A model generated the notes under the pieces. That model had not been told where the DNA came from. It did no database searches and worked only from the letters and a program-made list of their open reading frames with translations. Shown piece after piece: positions 28,001 to 39,706 of a DNA stretch of 64,000 nt. Source of the DNA: Eutreptiella sp. 'Long Island Sound 2002' (Eukaryota; Euglenozoa; Euglenophyceae; Eutreptiales; Eutreptiaceae); the NCBI GenBank assembly GCA_964036045.1, contig OZ038384.1, positions 51,250,843 through 51,314,842 on the forward strand, in the 5' to 3' direction. A program made the position numbers and the translations under genes. The stretch's first letter is position 1. Each line of letters starts with the position of its first letter.

Positions 28001-31000
28001 GCGCTCCGCGACAGCAGCCTAGTTCCAGCAATTTCGGACAGCCCTCTCCGTCATCTAGGGATGGGTGGCCCTGGCACCAATTGTGGCCGCGCCTACCTGC
28101 ACGCCCTCCATATTGTGGCTGAGCAGTGCATCCCGCGACACATACAACTCTCCACCACCCTGTGCCGCCCTCGCCGTGTGTCCCCCTTCCTCGACAACTG
28201 ACAACCTCTCCGCCTTCTTGGATGAAGCCCAGGCCGTGGCAGACGACCGCCTCGCTTAACAACGCGCGGCCGAACTCGGCGCTGCTTCAGTCAACAACTT
28301 CAGAAGGTCCTCCATGTGCCTCCCCAGTGCTCGCCTTGAGGCAGACACTGATATCCGGTCCACCTTCACAGTCGCTAGCACTGTTTGGAGGACACAGATA
28401 TCCGGTCCACCTTCGCAAACGCTAGCACTGCTGGGAGGAGATCACAGCCCAAGCTAGCTACGAGACCCAAATCCGTTGATCCGGAGTTGTACTACCTGGC
28501 CCAGCAGCCCTGGCTGTGGGGGGATGTCAATTTTGCCATGTCCTTGTCACTCCTTGTGCTGCAGCATCTACTCCGGGCCGGGCTCGATACATCCTCTGGG
28601 GGCGACCGCCGAGCGTACGCCCACGTTTGGGCGCGGGCCCAACTTCTCTCTGTGCCGGACCTAGCAGCACACACTGACCGAGGTGGCTCATTCTCAGCCT
28701 CCTTGGGAGCCAGCATGGGCCACTAGTCACGACAATGGCGGCATCCTCGGCGGCGATAACCACATACCGGTGCGTACGGACATGGGAATTGACGGCCTTA
28801 TCCTCGGTGCCGTGCAGCTGGGAATCTACAACCACAAGGGCCCGTGGCACCTCTATGGCTCTTACTGCCTCGTCACCATAGAGTTGGCCATCGGGCGAAT
28901 AGACCGAGCTAGCCGTGCGCGCCTACACGAGTCCCTGGAAGTTCCTTCAACCTCCACGCCCCCCCCGCTGCCGTGTGACCGTGTGATGTTCGTGGACCAC
29001 CGCCACTTCCTCGGCACCTCCCAACGCGCAATCACCGCGGACGCGGCGGCGTGATCCTTCCTTTCGACTGTCGTGCGCCGCATCGTCCACTCCTCCAAGC
29101 TCCAGTTTCATGGTGTACAACTGGCGGCCGGTAGCCTCCATGAAATCTCGAGCCACGTGCAGTTCTCGGACAAGCCCTCGTCAACCCAGCCACCAACCCC
29201 CTTGAAGAACCCCTGCTCCACAACTTACCCATGACGGCCAAGATCTCCAAGCTTCTCAAAGTTATCGAGACCGTCTCAGCCGTCGCCCTCCGCCCCAACC
29301 ACCATCCCATAATGCAGCTTCTGGCCGTTCATGTGCACGCCTTGTCCGCGTGCCACTACGTGTGGCGCGGAGTGTATTTTCCCCGCCTCCAGCTGGCCGC
29401 CATGCGAGCCTCCGTAGACAAGCACTATTTGGCCAGTTTTCGGTCAACCTTCGTGGGCGGCCCGACCTTTCCTCATTGATTGGTGATGGCCCTTAGTCTC
29501 CAGAACTGTTCACGCAGGCCGCCCTCCTGCCGGCCAGCACCTATTTCGAGGCGTCGTGGGGATGCAACCCGTTGGCGGTGTCGGCAGCCCGCTACCTTTC
29601 TAGAGGTGGACGATGTGGCTAGCTGGCTGCGAAACGGCGCCGTCATGCGGCGAGTGTGGCTGCCTTTGGGTGTCAATTTTGTCCCCTTGCCCGTCCCCTT
29701 TGTGAGCCCCATGGATATCCAGAGTACAGGCAGCTTGCACCCATTACCGGCCCTCGAGTACGTCGTTATCGCCATTGAGGGGGGCCTCCAGGGGAGCTGC
29801 CTCAGTGGAGGCGTGGCGGATTGGCCCCCGAGCCTCAATATTTTCTACAAGGCCTCGTGGGGCCTGCACGCATATCAAGCGTCCTGAACGAACGCCCAAT
29901 GGCTCCCCAAGATAACAGCGATGCTCTTGTTGCCACAGGCCGCGGCGGTGGTGTCTCTGATGCGAGTGGAGCCCAGCACCTCAATCTGACGTGTCGCCTG
30001 ACTTCCTTCTCGCTCCTCAACGTGCTGCACCGCAATGCCATCGCAAGATGGGGCGCATGCCCTCCAAGGGAGGTCTAGTTGCGCGCTGGGCACAACTCCA
30101 ACAACCACACTCAACTTACACAACTCAACCGGGAGGCCCACGGCCTCGCCTGTCGCGGGCACCATGAGGCACGTACGTATACGGAGCGCTGGCGACCACT
30201 GCTGCATGGGCGCGTGGCCACGTTTTGGAGGGGGCAGGTGATCATCAACGTCTCCGCCTTCGATTCAGTGCATAGTGACTACATCAAGGCTTGAAGCCTC
30301 CCGCGGCCCCTGTCCACTCCTTGGCCACTAGCCCATGCCGCTTTTCTGCCGGCCTTCCTTGCACGGTCAGTGCCCCGCCCTGCCCTTCGGTGTGTCTACG
30401 CACTGCGCCTCTTGGATCGCCAACACCCGCCTACAGCCCTCGCCACGTTGCGTTGTCCATTCTGCGACGACGCTGTCGAGGACTTGGTGCTACACCTGCG
30501 TGCTACCTGCTGGCACTACCTGCATGGGCTTTGTGGTCTCCGCGTTGCGACCAGTGTGCTGGCTGGATGGAGTTCACCAACGCGTTCAAGGGTCCGCCCT
30601 GCTACCGGCGTACTGGGTCGCCGTACCCAACGGCGTCATGGTCCTCACCATTTGCTATGGTGGGCTGAGGCGGTCGACCACGTTATCAATGCGGTGTCTA
30701 TGCGATGCCCCCACGCCCTAACGCACCGACGGACAGCACTTCTTGTGGTTGTTGTCAGCGTGCTGCCCCATGGGGAGCTGGTGCCAGGCACCCAGTGTAC
30801 CCTAACCCTGCCCCCGCCCCGGTACCGGGGAGCCGGCAGTGGCTGCTTCGTGGTGGTCACCTTCGCCGCAGACGACACGTGTGTACTGTGTTGTTCAGTG
30901 CAGCGGCGCCTCCCGCCCGCATGGCTGATTAATCCAGCATTGGCGCCGGCCCTGCGTGGGCAGTGGCCAGCGGATCTATATGTCCGCCAGTTGTGCCCGG

Positions 31001-31543
31001 ATGCCATGGTGTTCTGGAAACCACGCTCCAGGCCGGGGTGCTGGAGGCTACAAGGACACATCCTGACGCTGAAGCAGTGGTTCCTGTAGCTGTAGCGTGT
31101 ATTGTCACACCACCCTCTGCCCGTGGAATCTAGCCATGGCGCCAGCCCGGCGTGCGCAGCGCGTGGCGACTATATACTTGAAACGGCAAGTGACCGCCCG
31201 ACAGTAGTGCAGTGTGTGTTGTGCTTGCACCCGCAGCCCAGCAACCCAAGTCCACCCCGAGTCCCAGCAATGTGTAGTAGCTGGGCCTGCGGACGGCAGC
31301 CCCCCCCCCCCCCCCGCCGGCGAGCGCCGTGTGGTGCCCGGCCGACGGCAGCGGGGTCCCGGGGGGACACAGGACCATGGGCGGGGGGGGGGGGGGGCGG
31401 GGGGGAGACCGAAGCCACGCGATGGACGCTTCGCCCGCGGTGACGTGCAACCCAACCCGGCCGGTGGAGCCATATCCGGTGCGTCCGGTGCAATCTACTC
31501 CAGGCACCCAGACAGTAGACACGAGGCACATTGTCCCCAGTGA
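27679..31543 (+). mobile_element. LINE copy 2 of the tandem pair (about 3.9 kb)
   Basis: In order: APE core (27700-28000), a frame with FVDHRHFLGTS near 28990 that recalls an RT FxDD motif with the second Asp changed to His, a post-RT helical segment (29162-29480), a knob CPFC...H...C in 30370-30560, and a C-terminal tail ending near 31543. Several frame changes and TGA codons (29768, 30292) show decay. Together with copy 1 it forms a head-to-tail array. Confidence 0.6.
30370..31443 (+). CDS. LINE copy 2, post-RT knob and C-terminal tail
   Basis: One frame runs from the knob (CPFCDD...LHLRATC) through CVLCCSVQRRLPP, DAMVFWKPRSRPG and LKQWFL. It then passes TAG (31087-31089), Leu, TAG (31093-31095) and continues RVLSHHPLPVESS to a Gly/Pro-rich end at a G-tract. 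Copy 1 shows the same two UAGs with silent changes beyond them, so the frame was constrained past these codons. This is one of the best loci for UAR as sense. Confidence 0.5.
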
Positions 31544-31545
31544 CG

Positions 31546-32335
31546 GCCATGCCGATGACCCATAGGAAAGCGGGTGTTCTCGCCTTTACCTCATGATTCA
31601 ATAGAGCAATCATAGCTGCGACCAACTCCCACCGGCGCACGGGTACCCGTCACCCCACACCAACAAGGTGAGGGGGCGTGCCCAGTCAATGGACTAGCAC
31701 AGGGTTGGCCGGGACTGCACGTATTGTGCCCACGACCGTAGGGGCCAACAGCAACCCGACGCCGGGGGGTCGGCACTTTCTACCGGGGGGGACAACACAA
31801 GCGGAGCGGTCAATGACCTCCCCGTTATGTCAAATTGATGCCGTGTGGCGATGGGCCGTGGGAAGGGCAGCCCAGAGCAAGCGGTATAGGCGTCGCCCCG
31901 GCGGGTGATGTATTTAGACAATACAGGGTAGCCGGATAGGGGTGCACCCGACTGCAAAAGGTGCTCTATCAAATCGGGTTGCGGGAAAGAGGGCCTCCGC
32001 ATACATACGGATGGCCTGCACCTTGCTTTTGTGGACTGCCAGGAGGGGGGTGTGGTCCATTGCCTCCGAGCGACGGGCCCTGATGAGGGGGGACGATGAC
32101 ATCCATTGGACCAACACGACGGAACACTTGCTGTGCCGAAAGCTGGTGGCACCACTGAGCCGGACTAGTATCATGGTCCGCCCCGTGAAGACGGAGTAAG
32201 GGTAAGACATAACGAAAAATGTGGACAAAGAAGCCTCCATAAAAAGTAGTCACATGTCATGGTTCATTAATAAAACTTTCATGAATAAAAAATGAATTAT
32301 GAACAATACGAGTTTTCATCCTGATACCAAGGAAT
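31546..32335 (-). mobile_element. copy of an unnamed mobile gene family (pair of 62.6-63.4 kb)
   Basis: About 800 bp similar, in inverted orientation, to 62590-63400. The N-terminal frame reads STFFVMSYPYSVFTGR, LVRLSGATSF and AVHKSKVQAIRMYAEAL. A second frame then follows with LSKYITRRGDAYTA, LTAPLVLSPPVES and AQYVQSRPTLC. TAG at 31696-31694 faces CAG in the other copy. A one-base deletion near 31615 breaks GDGYPCAGGSWSQL after its last residue. An AT-rich TTATGAAC-type sequence lies upstream in both copies. Confidence 0.5.
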
Positions 32336-32430
32336 ATAGCAAACATTGCAGCGAAGAATAGAAACCGAATCGAGGGCTGTTGGGGGGAGGCGGGAAGGAA
32401 GTTTAGCTGAGGAAAAAGGGAGGGGGATAG

Positions 32431-35400
32431 TCACAGGTGGCCCACAAGTGGGCCGCGTGGCTACATATCCCCTGCCACCCCGGGGGTCCCAAACGGTTCA
32501 AAGCGGGGCAAAATCAGAGGTGGCCCACAATAAGCCCGGGTGGCTACTTGTCCCTTGCCACCTGGGGGTTCCCCAACGTTGCAGTGCGCGGGACAAAATC
32601 ACAGGTGGCCCACAAGCGGGCCGGGTGGCTGCATAGCCCCTGCCGCTTGTGGGGTCCCCAGCGCTTCAGAGCGGGGGACCCGACGAGAGATAGCCCACAA
32701 TACGGCCGAGTGGCTACATAACCCCTGCCTCCAGAAGGGGTCCCCAACGCTTCAGAGCGAGGGACAAAATCAAAGGTGGCCCAGAATAAGCCCGGGTGCC
32801 TACAGGACCACTGCCGTGTGTGTTGTCCCCAACACTTCAACGCAGAGGACAAAAACACAAGTGCCTAAAAAGGGGCCGGGTGGCTACAGCCCCCCTGCCA
32901 CTTTTACCACGCGGGGCACAATCAACGGTCGCCCAAAATAGGGCCCCGTGGCTATACAACCCCTACCACCTTGGGGGCTCCCCAACGTTGCAGAGCGCGG
33001 GACAAAATCAGAGGTGGCCCACAAGCGGGCCGGGTGGCTGCATAAGCCGTGCGCTTGTGTGGTCCCCAGCGCTTCACAGCAGGGAACACAACTAGAGATA
33101 GCCCACAATAGAGCCAGGTGGCGACATAACACCTGCCGCCTAAGGGGGCCCCGAGCGTTTCAAAGTAGGGGAGAAAATCAGAGGTGGCCCAGAAGTGGGC
33201 CGGGTGGCTACATAACCGCTGCCACGGGGGGGTTCCCCAGCGCTTCCGCTTGTGGGGCAGAGCCGGAGGTGGCCCACAATACGGCCGGGTGGCGAATGGA
33301 CCCCTACTACAAGTGGGCCCGGTGGCTACATAACCCGAGCCGCCTGGGGGTTGCTCAACGCCTCATAGCACAGGACAAAATCAGAGGTAGCCCACAATAG
33401 GGCCGGAAGGCTACATAACCCCTGCCACCTTGGGGGTCCCTAACGCTTTAGAGTGGGGGCCGAAATTAGAGGAGGCTCACAATAAGACCGGGTGGCTAAA
33501 CAACCCCTGCCGCCTTGGGGGTTCCCAACGTTTCACAACGCGACACAAGATTAGAACTGGCCCACAAGTGGGCCGGGTGGCTACATAACCCCTATCCCGC
33601 GGGGGGGGTGCCCGACGCTTCAAAGCGGGCAACAAAATTAGAGGTGGCCCAAAAGTGTGCCAGGCGGCTGCATACTCTCTGCCACCCGGGGGTTCTCCAA
33701 GGCCTCACAGAAGGGAACAAAATTAGAGGTGGCCCACAATACGGCCGGGTGGCTACCGAACTTCTACCACCTGGGGGGTCCCAATGCGTTACAGCGCATA
33801 AAAAAATTAGAGGATGGCCACAAGTGGGCCGGGTGACTAAATAACCCTGCCACCATGGGGGTTCCCAACGTTTCACAGCGCAGGACAAGATCGGAAGTGC
33901 CCCACAAGTGGGCCGGGTGACTACATAACCCCTGTCAATGGAGGGCGGTTCCCCAACGCCTCACGCCGTGGGACAAAATGAGAGGTGGCCAACAATAGGG
34001 CCGGGTGGCTACATACCCCCTCCCAACTGAGGGTTCCCGACGGCCTCGGAGCGGGGGACAAAATTAGAGGTGGCCCACAATACGGTCGGTGGCTACATAA
34101 CTTCTGCCAATGGGTTGGTCCCAACATTTCACAGGAGGGGACAAAAATCACAGGTGGCCCACAAAGTGGGCAGGGTGGCTACGTAGCCGCCGCCGCTTGG
34201 CTGGTCCCGAACGCTTTAGAGCAAGGGACGAAATGAGAGGTGGCCCACAAGTGAACTAGGTGGCTACATTACCCCTGCCGCCTAGGCGGTCGCCAACACT
34301 TTAGAGCGGGGGACAAAATCAGAGGTGGCCCACAAGTGGGCAGGCTGGCAACATAATCCTTGCTGCCTCGGGATTCCCTAGCGCTTCAGAGCAGGGACAA
34401 ACACAGAGGTGGCCAACAATAGGGCCGGGTGGCTAAACAGGCCCTGAAGCCTTGGGGCTTGGGAGAGTTTCAAAGTGCGGGATAAATCAGAAGTGGCCCA
34501 CAAGTGGGCCGGGTGGCTACATCACCCCAGTCACGTTGGGGGGTCCCCAACGCTTGAAAGTGCAGGACAAAATCGGAGGTGGCCTGCAAGTGCGCCGGAC
34601 AGCTGCATAACCGCAGCCGCGTGGGGGTTGCTCAACAAGTCAAAGCGGGGGACGAAATTGGAGGTGGCCAACAAAAAGCCCGGGTGGTTAAACAACCCCG
34701 GCCGCCTTGGGGGTTCCCAACGTTTCACAGCACACGACAAGATCACAAGTTGCCCACTAGTGGGCGGGGTGGCGACATAACCCCTGTCACGGAGGGGGGG
34801 GGGGGGGGGTGACAAACGCTGCAGAGCGGGAAGAAAATCAGAGGTGGCCAACAATAGGGCCGCGTGGCCACATACCCTTGCGACTTGGGGGTTCCCCAAC
34901 GCCACGGAGGGGGGGACAAAATTAGAGGTGGCCCACAATAGGGCCGGGTGGCTACATAATTTCTGCGACTTGGAAGGTCCCAACGTTTCAAAGCGGGGGA
35001 CAAAGGCAGAGGTGGCCCAAATTGTGGGCAGGGTGGCTACGTAACCCCCACCACTTGCATGGTCCCCAACACTTCAGAGCAGGGGACAAAATCACAGGTG
35101 GCCCACAAGTGGGCTAGGTGGCTACATTACCCCTGCCGCCTAGGCGGTCCCCAGCGCTTTAGAGCCGGGGACAAACACAGAGGTGGCCCACAATAGGGCC
35201 GCGTGGCTAAACAACCCCTAAGACTTGGGGGCTTTGGAACGTCTCAAAGTGCAAGATGGAATCAGAAGTGGCCCTCAAGTGGCCCGGGTGGCTACATCAC
35301 CCCTGGCATGTTGCGGGGTCCCCAACGCTTCAAACCGCAAGACAAAATCAAAGGTGCCCCACAAGTGCGCTAGGCAGATGCATAACCCCCGCCGCCTCGG

Positions 35401-38400
35401 GGTTGCCCAATGCTTCAGAGCGGGGGACGAAATCAGGAAATAGGGCCAGGTGGTGAAACAACCCCTGCCGCCTTGGGGGTTCCCATCGTTTCGCAGCGCC
35501 GGACAAGATCAGAAGTGGCCCACAAGTGGGCCGGTTGGTTACATAACCCCTATCTTTGGGGGGGGGGGGGGTCCCGAACGCTTCAGAACGGGGAGTGGCC
35601 AATGATAGGGCCGGGTGGCTACAGACGCCCTGCCGCCTAGGGGTTCCCGAACGCCTCAGAGCAGGGGACAAAATTGGAGGTGGCCCACAATAGCGCCAGG
35701 AGGCTATATAACTTCTGCCACTTGGGGGGTCCCAACGTTGAAGAGCAACGAACAAAATCAGAGGTGGCCCACAAGTGGGCTAGGTGGCAACAATACCCCT
35801 GCCGCCTCGGGGTTCCCCAACGCTTCAGAGCGGGAGAGAAAATCAGATGTGGCCCACAAGTACGCCAGGCGGCTGCATAACCCTAGCCGCCTAGGGGGTT
35901 GTCTCACCTCTCCAGGGCGGGGGACGAAATCAGATGTGGCCTACAATAGGGCCGGAATGCTACAGAACCCCAGCTACCTTGGGGGTCCCCAACGCTTCAG
36001 AGCGCATGAAAAAATTAGAGGGGGCCCACAAGTCGGCCGGGTGACTAAACAACCCCTGCCGCCATGGGGGTTCCCAACGTTTCACAACGCGGGACAAGAT
36101 GAGAAGTGCCCCACAAGTGGTCCGGGTGGCTACATAACCCCTGTCACTTGGGGGGGGGGGGGTCCCCAACGCTTCAAAGGGGAGGACAAAATCAGAGGTG
36201 GCCAACAATAGGGCGAGGTGGCTACATACCCCTTGCAGCCTGGGGTTCCCCAACGCCTCGGAGCGAGGGACAAAATTAGAGGTGGCTCACAATACGGCCG
36301 GTGGCTACATAACTTCTGCCACTTGGGGGTCCCAATGTTTCAAAGCGGGGGACAAAATCAGAGGTGGCCCAGATAGGGGGCACGGTGGCTACGTAGCCCC
36401 CGCTTGCTGGATGGTTCCAAACGCTACAGAGCAGGGGACAAAATCAGAGGTGGCCCGCAAGTGGGGGCTAGGTGGCTACATTACCTGTGCCGCCGGGGCG
36501 GTCCCCAATGCTTTAGAGCGGGGGACAAAATCAGAGGTGGCCCACAAATGCAAAGGCCATGTACATAACCCCAGCCGCCTCGGGGTTCCCCAGCGCTTCA
36601 GAGAGGGGGACAAACACAGAGGCGGCCCACAATAGGGAGCGCGTGGCTAAACAACCCCTAAAGCTTTGGGGCTTGAAAACATTTCAAAGCGCGGGAAAAA
36701 ATCAGAAGCGGCCCACAAGTGGGCCGGGTGGCGACACAACCCCTGCCACGTTGGGGGGTCCCCAACGCTTCAGAGCGCACGACAAAATCAGAGGTGGCCC
36801 GCAAATGCGTTCGGAAGTCTACATAACCCCTGCCACCTTGGGGGTCCCCAACGCCTGGGAGCGGGGGACAAAATTAGAGGTGGCCCACAAGCGGGCCGGG
36901 TGGCTACGCAACCCCTACTGCTTGGGGGGTCCCAACGCTTTAGAGTGCATGACGAAATCAGAGGGGGGGCACAAGTGGGCCGGGTGGCTTAAGAACCCCT
37001 GTCACCCTCGGGGTTCCCAACGTTCCACAGTGCGGAACAAGACCGGAAGTGGCCCACTAGCGGTCAGGGTGGCTACATAACCCCTGTCGCGGAGGGGGGG
37101 GGGGTCTCAAACGCTTCAGAGCGGGGGACAAAATCACATGTGGCCACCAATAGGGCCGGGTGGCTAAATACCCCTTGCCGCTTGGGGGTTGCCCAACGCC
37201 TCATAGCAGGGGACAAAATTAGAGGTGGCCCACAATCGGGCCAGGTGGCCACATAACTTCTGCAACATTTCAGAGCGGGGGACAAAATCGGAGGTGGCCC
37301 ACAAAGTGGGCAGGGTGGCTACGTAACCCCCGCCACTTGGCTGGTCCCCAACGCTTTGAAGCAGGGGACAAATCCGAGGTGGCACGCAAGTGGGCTAGGT
37401 GGCTACATTACCCCAGCAGCCTGGGCGGTCGCCAACACCTCAGAGCGGGGGACAAAATCACAGGTGGCCCACAAGTGGGCAGGCTGGCTACATGACCCTT
37501 GCCGCCTCAGGGTTCCCCAGCGCTTCAAAGCGGGGGACAAACAAAGAGGCGGCCCACAATAGGGCCGGGTGGCTAAGCAACCCCTAAAACCTTGGGGCTT
37601 GGGAATGTTAAGTGCGCGCTAAAATCAGAAGTGGCCCACAATAGGGCCGGAAGGCTACATAACCCCTGCCACCTTGGGGGTCCCCAACGCCTAGGAGCGG
37701 GGGACAAAATTAGAGGTGGCCCACAAGCGGGCCGGGTGGCTACGCAACCCCTACTGCCTGGGGGGTCCCAACGCTTTAAAGTGCATGACGAAATCACAGG
37801 GGGGGCACAAGTGGGCCGGGTGGCTTAAGAACCCCTGTCACCCTGGGGGTTCCCAACGTTCCACAGTGCGGAACAAGACCGGAAGTGGCCCACTAGCGGG
37901 CAGGGTGGCTACATAACCCCTGTCACGGAGGGGGGGGGGGGGGTCCCAAACGCTTCAGAGCGGGGGACAAAATCACATGTGGCCACCAATAGGGCCGGGT
38001 GGCTAAATACCCCTTGCCGCTTGGGGGTTGCCCAACGCCTCATAGCGGGGGACAAAATTAGAGGTGGCCCGCAATCGGGCCAGGTGGCCACATAACTTCT
38101 GCAACATTTCAGAGCGGGGGACAAAATCGGAGGTGGCCCACAAAGTGGGCAGGGTGGCTACGTAACCCCCGCCACTTGGCTGGTCGCCAACGCTTTGAGA
38201 GAGAGGACAAATCCGAGGTGGCACGCAAGTGGGCTAGGTGGCTACATTACCCCTGCAGCCTGGGCGGTCGCCAACACCTTAGAGCGGGGGATAAAATCAC
38301 AGGTGGCCCACAAGTGGGCAGGCTGGCTACATGACCCTTGCCGCCTCAGGGTTCCCGAGCGCTTCAAAGCGGGGGACAAACACAGAGGCGGCCCACAATA

Positions 38401-39706
38401 GGGCCGGGTGGCTAAGCAACCCCCAAAACCTTGGGGCTTGGGAATGTTAAGTGCGCGCTAAAATCAGAAGTGGCCCACAATTGGGCCGGGTGGCTACATA
38501 ACCCCTGCCACGTTGGGGCGTCCCCAACGCTTCAGAGCGCTGGACAAAATAATAACCCCAGCGGCCCAGGGGTTGCTCAGAGGCGGCCTACAATAGGGGC
38601 AGGTGACTAAACAACCCCTGCCGCCTTGGGGATTCCCAACGTTTCGCGGCGCGGGACAAGATCAGAAGTGCCCCACAAGTGGGCCGGGGGGCTACATAAC
38701 CTCTGTCACTTGAGGGGGGTCCCCAACGCCTCAGAGCGGGGGACAAAATTAGAGGTGGCGCACAATAGGGCAGGGTGGCTACACCCCCCCTGCCGCTTGG
38801 GGGTTCTCCAACGCCTCACGGCGGGGGACAAAATTAGAGGTGGTCCACGATAGGCCCCGGTGGGGCCTGCCACCTTGGGGGGTCCCAACGCTTCAGATCG
38901 CATGACAAAATCAGAGGGGGCCCACAATAGGGTCAGGTGGCTACATACCCCCGGCTGCCTGGGGGTTGGTTCCCCAACTCTTCAGAGTTGGCAGACGAAC
39001 TCAGAGGTGGCCCAAAAATGGCCCAGGTGGTTATATAACCCCTCCGGCCTTGGGGGTTCCTAACGTTGCACAACGCAGGGCAAAATCACAAATGCCCCAC
39101 AAGTGGGCCGGGTGGCTACATACCCCCTGCCTCCATGGGGGTTCCCCCAACGCTTTAGAGCGGGGGACAAACTCACAGGCCGGGAAATGGGCCGGGTGGC
39201 TGCATAACCCCTACCACCTTGGGGGTTCCTAACCTTGCACAGCGCAGGACAAAATCACAAGTGCCCCACAAGTGGGCCGGGTGGCTACATACCCACTGCC
39301 GCCATGGGGGTTCCCTAACATTTCGGAGCGCGGGACAAAATAAGAAGTGCCCCACAACTGGCCCAGGTGGCTACATAACCCTTGCCACCTGGGCGAGCCC
39401 CAACGCTTCAGAGGGGGGGACAAAATCAGAGGCCCACAATAGGGCCGGGTGGCTACATAACCCCTGCCGCCTGGGGGGTTCCCAACGCTTCAAAGTGCGG
39501 GACAAAATCAGAAGTGCCCCACAATTGGGCCGGGTGGCTACATAACCCGTGCCGCTTGGGGGGTACCCAACGCTTCAGAGGAGGGGACAAAATCAGAGGT
39601 GGCCCACAATAGGGCCGGGTGGCTACATAACCCCTGCCGTCTGGGGGGTCCCCAACGCTTGAAAGCTGGGGGGTCCCCAACGCTTCAAAGCGGAGAACAA
39701 AATCAG
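32431..39706 (+). repeat. 84-bp satellite array, about 86 units
   Basis: The monomer runs GGTGGCCCACAA(T/G)..GGGC, CGGGTGGCTACATAACCCC, TGCCGCC(T)TGGGGGTCCCC, AACGCTTCAGAGCGGGG, GACAAAATCAGA. The period is 84 bp, measured at 34321-34405. Units diverge by roughly 10-25%. A higher-order repeat of about 838 bp (ten monomers) occurs twice, at about 36800-37635 and 37636-38470. Apparent ORFs on both strands come from the repeat and are not genes. Confidence 0.95.

Noticed and set aside
28980-29010. Functional reverse transcriptase in LINE copy 2
   Set aside because: The only FxDD-like site reads FVDH, frames change around it, and motif A and B were not found.
30292-30294. UGA as an additional sense codon
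   Set aside because: In-frame TGA occurs at 30292, 29768 and 59452, but each lies in a copy with other frame breaks. TGA ends the best gene models.
32431-39706. Dozens of 60-200-codon ORFs in the satellite
   Set aside because: They repeat with the 84-bp monomer (84 is a multiple of three) on both strands and have no independent support.
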